NCBI GenBank assembly: GCA_025403435.1
Contig: CM046350.1
Location: 35,841,956-35,905,955, forward strand
Origin: Artocarpus heterophyllus
Taxonomy: Eukaryota > Streptophyta > Magnoliopsida > Rosales > Moraceae
Length of the DNA: 64,000 nucleotides
Direction of reading: 5' to 3'
Shown here: piece after piece, positions 61,413-64,000 of the stretch
Layout of the letters: every line of letters begins with the position of its first letter
How positions within the stretch are numbered: position 1 is the stretch's first letter
The notes under the pieces: model-generated
The model's input: only the letters and a program-made list of their open reading frames with translations
The model's database searches: none
What the model was told of the DNA's origin: nothing
Program-made: the position numbers and the translations under genes

Positions 61413-62063
61413 TTACAGATGGAGATTCAAATCAATTGGCCGCTCCCGGCTTTCCCTTTCCCATTCAAGCTTGGATGTTGCAGTGTCGGATTCTGGATGT
61501 ATGATTTGCATTTTATCTATCAATTCCTCAGCTGTTGAAGCAGTAACAAAGATTTGTCTCTCCGATTCTGTAGTGATGTTTTCTTCCACAGCGTAATCTA
61601 GAAATTTCAAAAGACCGTCATAAAAACCCTTTACGTTCAGCAGTCCCAAAGGTTTGGAATAAAAGCCCAACAATTGCCCACAAGCAACTATAAATATTTC
61701 CTCAAGAGTACCTAGACCACCAGGTAATGCTATAAAAGCATCAGAATTATAGATTATGTCTTTAAAATTTTTAGGGATACTCCTGACTCCTTCTCCCTTA
61801 CCTATGGCTTCCTTACAAAGGTTTCCTTCAACTGGAATATGAGGCCAAATTCTTACATCAGTAGCGTCACTAGACCTAGCTGCTAGTGCCATATTTACCA
61901 TCATTTTTATACTACCACCCCCATAGATTATGTTAATCTTCTTGCGTGCTAGGACTTGCCCTAAGTGATTTGCAGCTTCTAAATAAGCTTTATCTTTTCC
62001 AAGGCTGGAACCACAAAAGACACAGACATTCTTTATTTTTTTCGTGGACTGGGAGGTAGACAT
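61413..62063 (-). CDS. LOG-like protein (TIGR00730/LOG family), 216 aa, catalytically doubtful
   Basis: LOG proteins release active cytokinin bases from nucleotides in the cytosol. Seen here (numbering from the chosen Met): VCVFCGSS (13-20), INIIYGGGS (43-51), DAFIALPGGLGTLEE (108-122; the PGGxGTxxE signature is intact), KPLGLLNVKGFYDGLLKFLD (137-156), TAEELIDKM and SKLEWE near the end. Length and order match plant LOGs. Oddities: the segment normally carrying GLMG and the R-K-A-x-M helix with an active-site Arg reads KMMVNM and PKNFKDII, so activity is doubtful. The tail adds PIDLNLHL, an LxLxL (EAR-type) motif not usual for LOGs. The start at 62063 was preferred over an in-frame Met 13 codons upstream because it aligns with the pseudogene homologue's start. 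Confidence 0.82.
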   Translation of the reverse strand: MSTSQSTKKIKNVCVFCGSSLGKDKAYLEAANHLGQVLARKKINIIYGGGSIKMMVNMALAARSSDATDVRIWPHIPVEGNLCKEAIGKGEGVRSIPKNFKDIIYNSDAFIALPGGLGTLEEIFIVACGQLLGFYSKPLGLLNVKGFYDGLLKFLDYAVEENITTESERQIFVTASTAEELIDKMQIIHPESDTATSKLEWERESRERPIDLNLHL

Positions 62064-62286
62064 ATTTGGTTTATAGAAGTGGTTGCTTAATGTCTGCTCC
62101 ACTTAGACTTCGGGTTCTACATGAGTTTTTAAAGATGAGAAATATACAAAAAGGGCTAAAGAGATAGACGAGTAGGTAATGAAAAGGTAATCCAAAGATT
62201 TAAACAAAATCTTGTGCGGATAAGAAAGTAAGATAAGGTGATTGATAGTTTACAAAAAATCTGATTCACTTTTTGAAAAAGATTAG

Positions 62287-62426
62287 ACTCTAATTGTATA
62301 ACTTTTGACAATTGAGAACAATTCGACAGAAGACCCTCATGACACAACTGTAGACTTTTTGACAAATATACACCAAGTCTAGAAATTTAATATAAACGAC
62401 AAATACTGTAGAACTTTTGAAATTTG
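62287..62426 (-). promoter_or_regulatory. Iterated motif upstream of the LOG-like gene
   Basis: Three copies, at about 62287-62315, 62341-62368 and 62404-62426, of (A/T)CTGTA.AACTTTTGACAA (plus strand). They match the two copies at 5894-5982. A TATATATATATTTAAG run at 62520-62537 lies further upstream. Possible LOG-like gene promoter; unproven. Confidence 0.5.
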
Positions 62427-62708
62427 AGACACAAATCTTGAAATATCTGGATAAGCTTTTCAAAATTCAAACATATTACTGTACCGTATGTAACGTGTCT
62501 GATAAGATAATATATTTTATTATATATATATATTTAAGAAAATCATAAATTAAATAAGATATTAACACTTACTGTATCAATCTAATAATCACAATTATTT
62601 CAAACACAAAAGCAAATATTCTGAGTAAAAGAAAAACACAAACTGTTGAACATCAGCTAAAACTGCTTCAAATAAGTAAAGACTAAATAACCTTTATAGT
62701 GCGATGAC

Positions 62709-63230
62709 TTATTCCCCATCCAGTTTTCTTATGGCTTGACAAACAGGATCTAGAAATACCATATTCCTGAGGCGTTGTCTTTCTGTATAAAATTTAGGCC
62801 AGAGTTTAAAAATAGCTCCTTGAACATATCCACTAGGGTGACCGTGGAGAGGAGGATGGATGCTATCCAAGTTCTCCTTTGAAAGTCCATCCCTACAAAA
62901 CCTTATTTTATCCTCTCTATTCGTAGACATATAACCAGGTGAAGTACATTTACCGTTACAATTTTGTCTTCCACATTTGTTACAAGTGACCACGATGGCA
63001 CGAGCTCTTCTTTTCATTGCACTACGACTGGTACCTGTTCCTGGTAAACCGACATCTTGACTAAAGTCACTCGGACGGATTTTCCCCTCTATCAACATTC
63101 TCACATCACAAGGGATACTAAAACGCATAAGAATCCACAACCGAGTAATTCTAGCCTTGTATTTCTTTCTAAGAATCTTTTGGGAGAGTGATGGGAAATA
63201 CTTTCTCATGTGTTGGTATTTTGGGTCCAT
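62709..63230 (-). CDS. Small basic Cys-rich protein (cassette ORF 1), 173 aa
   Basis: Homologue of 6345-6890. MDPKY..M.KYFPSLSQK opens it, then a basic N-terminus, RPSD...GLPGTGTS, the basic run KRRARAI (73-79), a Cys cluster C83, C86, C91, C95, the block MSTNREDK..FCRDGLSKEN (101-120), and a shorter tail ending RKLDGE. The middle Cys of the cluster is shifted relative to copy 1, while the first two and the last align, so a zinc site is plausible but not certain. It lies 645 bp upstream of the LOG-like start (617 bp in copy 1) in the same orientation. No family recognised; probably nuclear by its basic run. Confidence 0.75.
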   Translation of the reverse strand: MDPKYQHMRKYFPSLSQKILRKKYKARITRLWILMRFSIPCDVRMLIEGKIRPSDFSQDVGLPGTGTSRSAMKRRARAIVVTCNKCGRQNCNGKCTSPGYMSTNREDKIRFCRDGLSKENLDSIHPPLHGHPSGYVQGAIFKLWPKFYTERQRLRNMVFLDPVCQAIRKLDGE

Positions 63231-63410
63231 GATGAGATGAAAGAAGACTAAATAGAAAGGAAAAATTAAGATAGTAAATTGCAGAATCCTAGAATTCCTT
63301 CTTCTTTTAGAGAAAAAGAAGAATTTTTAATGAAAAAGAAGAGGATTTGCGATTTAGAGAGAAAATAACAAATTAAGAGAGAAAAAGTGAACTCGGAGAA
63401 ATAAGCTCCT

Positions 63411-63477
63411 ATGCACAGTAAACGTATATGTAAACAATGATTAAACCACTGTATATGACACGTATAGAGACCACGTG
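63411..63477 (-). promoter_or_regulatory. Putative promoter of cassette copy 2 (G-box plus TATA-like)
   Basis: G-box CACGTG at 63472-63477, a TATA-like TTTACATATACG at 63423-63434, then TACTGTGCAT at about 63411-63420. Same order and spacing as 7173-7242. An independent TSS about 180 bp upstream of the ATG is predicted. Confidence 0.48.
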
Positions 63478-63479
63478 GG

Positions 63480-64000
63480 AGAGACAGTGTGAATCAAACT
63501 GATTTAAGATTTGAACTAGGCCCAAATGTTCTTAGTTGAAAATGGTCAAGTTGTTTCAGGCCTTAACACATTTGGAACGAGTTAAATAACAAACATAAAA
63601 TTGAAAACCAATTTGTATAAATCTTAAACCCAATTTAAAGCCCACTATAGATAAAGTTAACTATGAACAACAAATCTAATTTAACAACAACAAGGATCTT
63701 CCTGAATGATATTTAAAATCATTTCATAACAACATAATCTTCCAGCAACTCAAATAATTTTGTTTTAATCAAAACCTTATTGAACAATGCATACACCCAT
63801 ATGTTATTCATAATACTTAACATCTATCAATGGATTCATCATCATTACTACCAAGGGTTTAGAATGTGACTAACCTTGAAATCAATACGATTTACGTCTT
63901 TCAACGTAGACCATATCAATGAACAAAGACACTAGATGTTACTACTTAAGAACATCTACAATCCCCACAATTCTACTCATACAATATATAATTTCCTCAT
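63480..64000. other. Right-edge DNA without a recognised gene
   Basis: AT-rich. No gag, protease or LTR was recognised before the window ends. Short phrases such as AGGCCCAA and ATGGTCAAG have no interpretable context. Confidence 0.5.

Larger units (their letters stand above)
58484..64000 (-). mobile_element. Element B: gypsy retroelement carrying the second cassette (partial)
   Basis: Minus orientation. 3' LTR 58484-60457, polypurine tract 60458-60471, and a block AATTTCGAGGACGAAATTTC (coding strand, near 60475-60498) that I recall just before the PPT of chromovirus (Del/Tekay-type) elements. Then noncoding DNA, the LOG-like gene and the Cys-rich gene, to the window edge. No pol domain is visible. 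That the cassette belongs to this element is inferred from orientation and lack of a visible boundary. A right-hand LTR followed by GTAAG is predicted beyond 64000. Confidence 0.6.

Overview
The window is nuclear DNA of a flowering plant, most likely a eudicot. It is AT-rich and contains a cysteine-rich receptor-like kinase gene (CRK, a plant-specific family) split by GT-AG introns, CACTA transposons, and many nested Ty1/copia and Ty3/gypsy LTR retrotransposons. The species cannot be named from the sequence. Everything here was read by eye; no alignment or database search was run.

Layout. (1) 1-10735: AT-rich DNA, then a decayed minus-strand retroelement, 'element A'. It has Tat/Athila-like gag and protease remnants and an LTR remnant at each end. 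It carries a two-gene insert: a small basic Cys-rich ('zinc-finger-like') protein and a broken LOG-like (cytokinin-activating enzyme family) gene. A small CACTA element (8674-10205) splits its gag. (2) 10772-19984: one apparently intact CRK gene on the minus strand. Seven exons join in frame to 658 codons. Intron 1 holds a 5.2-kb CACTA transposon (13829-19016, TSD TAA) with decayed transposase and Ulp1-like genes and an extreme C/G-rich tract. (3) 22136-24078: a solo copia LTR (minus, TSD ACAGA). (4) 22222-45609: a direct tandem duplication of an 11.7-kb unit whose ends lie inside that solo LTR and inside the gag of a copia element. Each unit carries the LTR, a receptor-kinase pseudogene fragment, the start of a gypsy LTR and the 5' end of copia 'C1'. 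(5) 40753-57676: gypsy 'G1' (plus). Its 5' LTR is split by copia C1 (41785-54749, TSD TTATT), which in turn is split by a 3.5-kb solo gypsy LTR (46580-50117, TSD TTAAC). (6) 57677-58483: a fragment of a second copia LTR, cut by minus-strand gypsy 'element B' (3' LTR 58484-60457), which runs off the right edge.

The most unusual item is the two-gene cassette. It occurs twice, at about 4.5-7.25 kb and 61.1-63.5 kb, both on the minus strand and both lying toward the 3' LTR of a gypsy element. In each copy the order is G-box and TATA-like promoter, Cys-rich protein (181/173 aa), about 620-645 bp with an iterated motif, LOG-like gene ending in an LxLxL (EAR-like) tail, then a repeated 3' motif around a shared CATGCATGC. 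The copies differ at nearly half of the Cys-rich protein residues but keep the architecture. This suggests an old functional unit carried by LTR retrotransposons. A link to cytokinin metabolism or host gene repression is inference.

The only gene likely to serve the host is the CRK. The remaining coding sequence belongs to mobile elements, mostly broken, or to the cassette.
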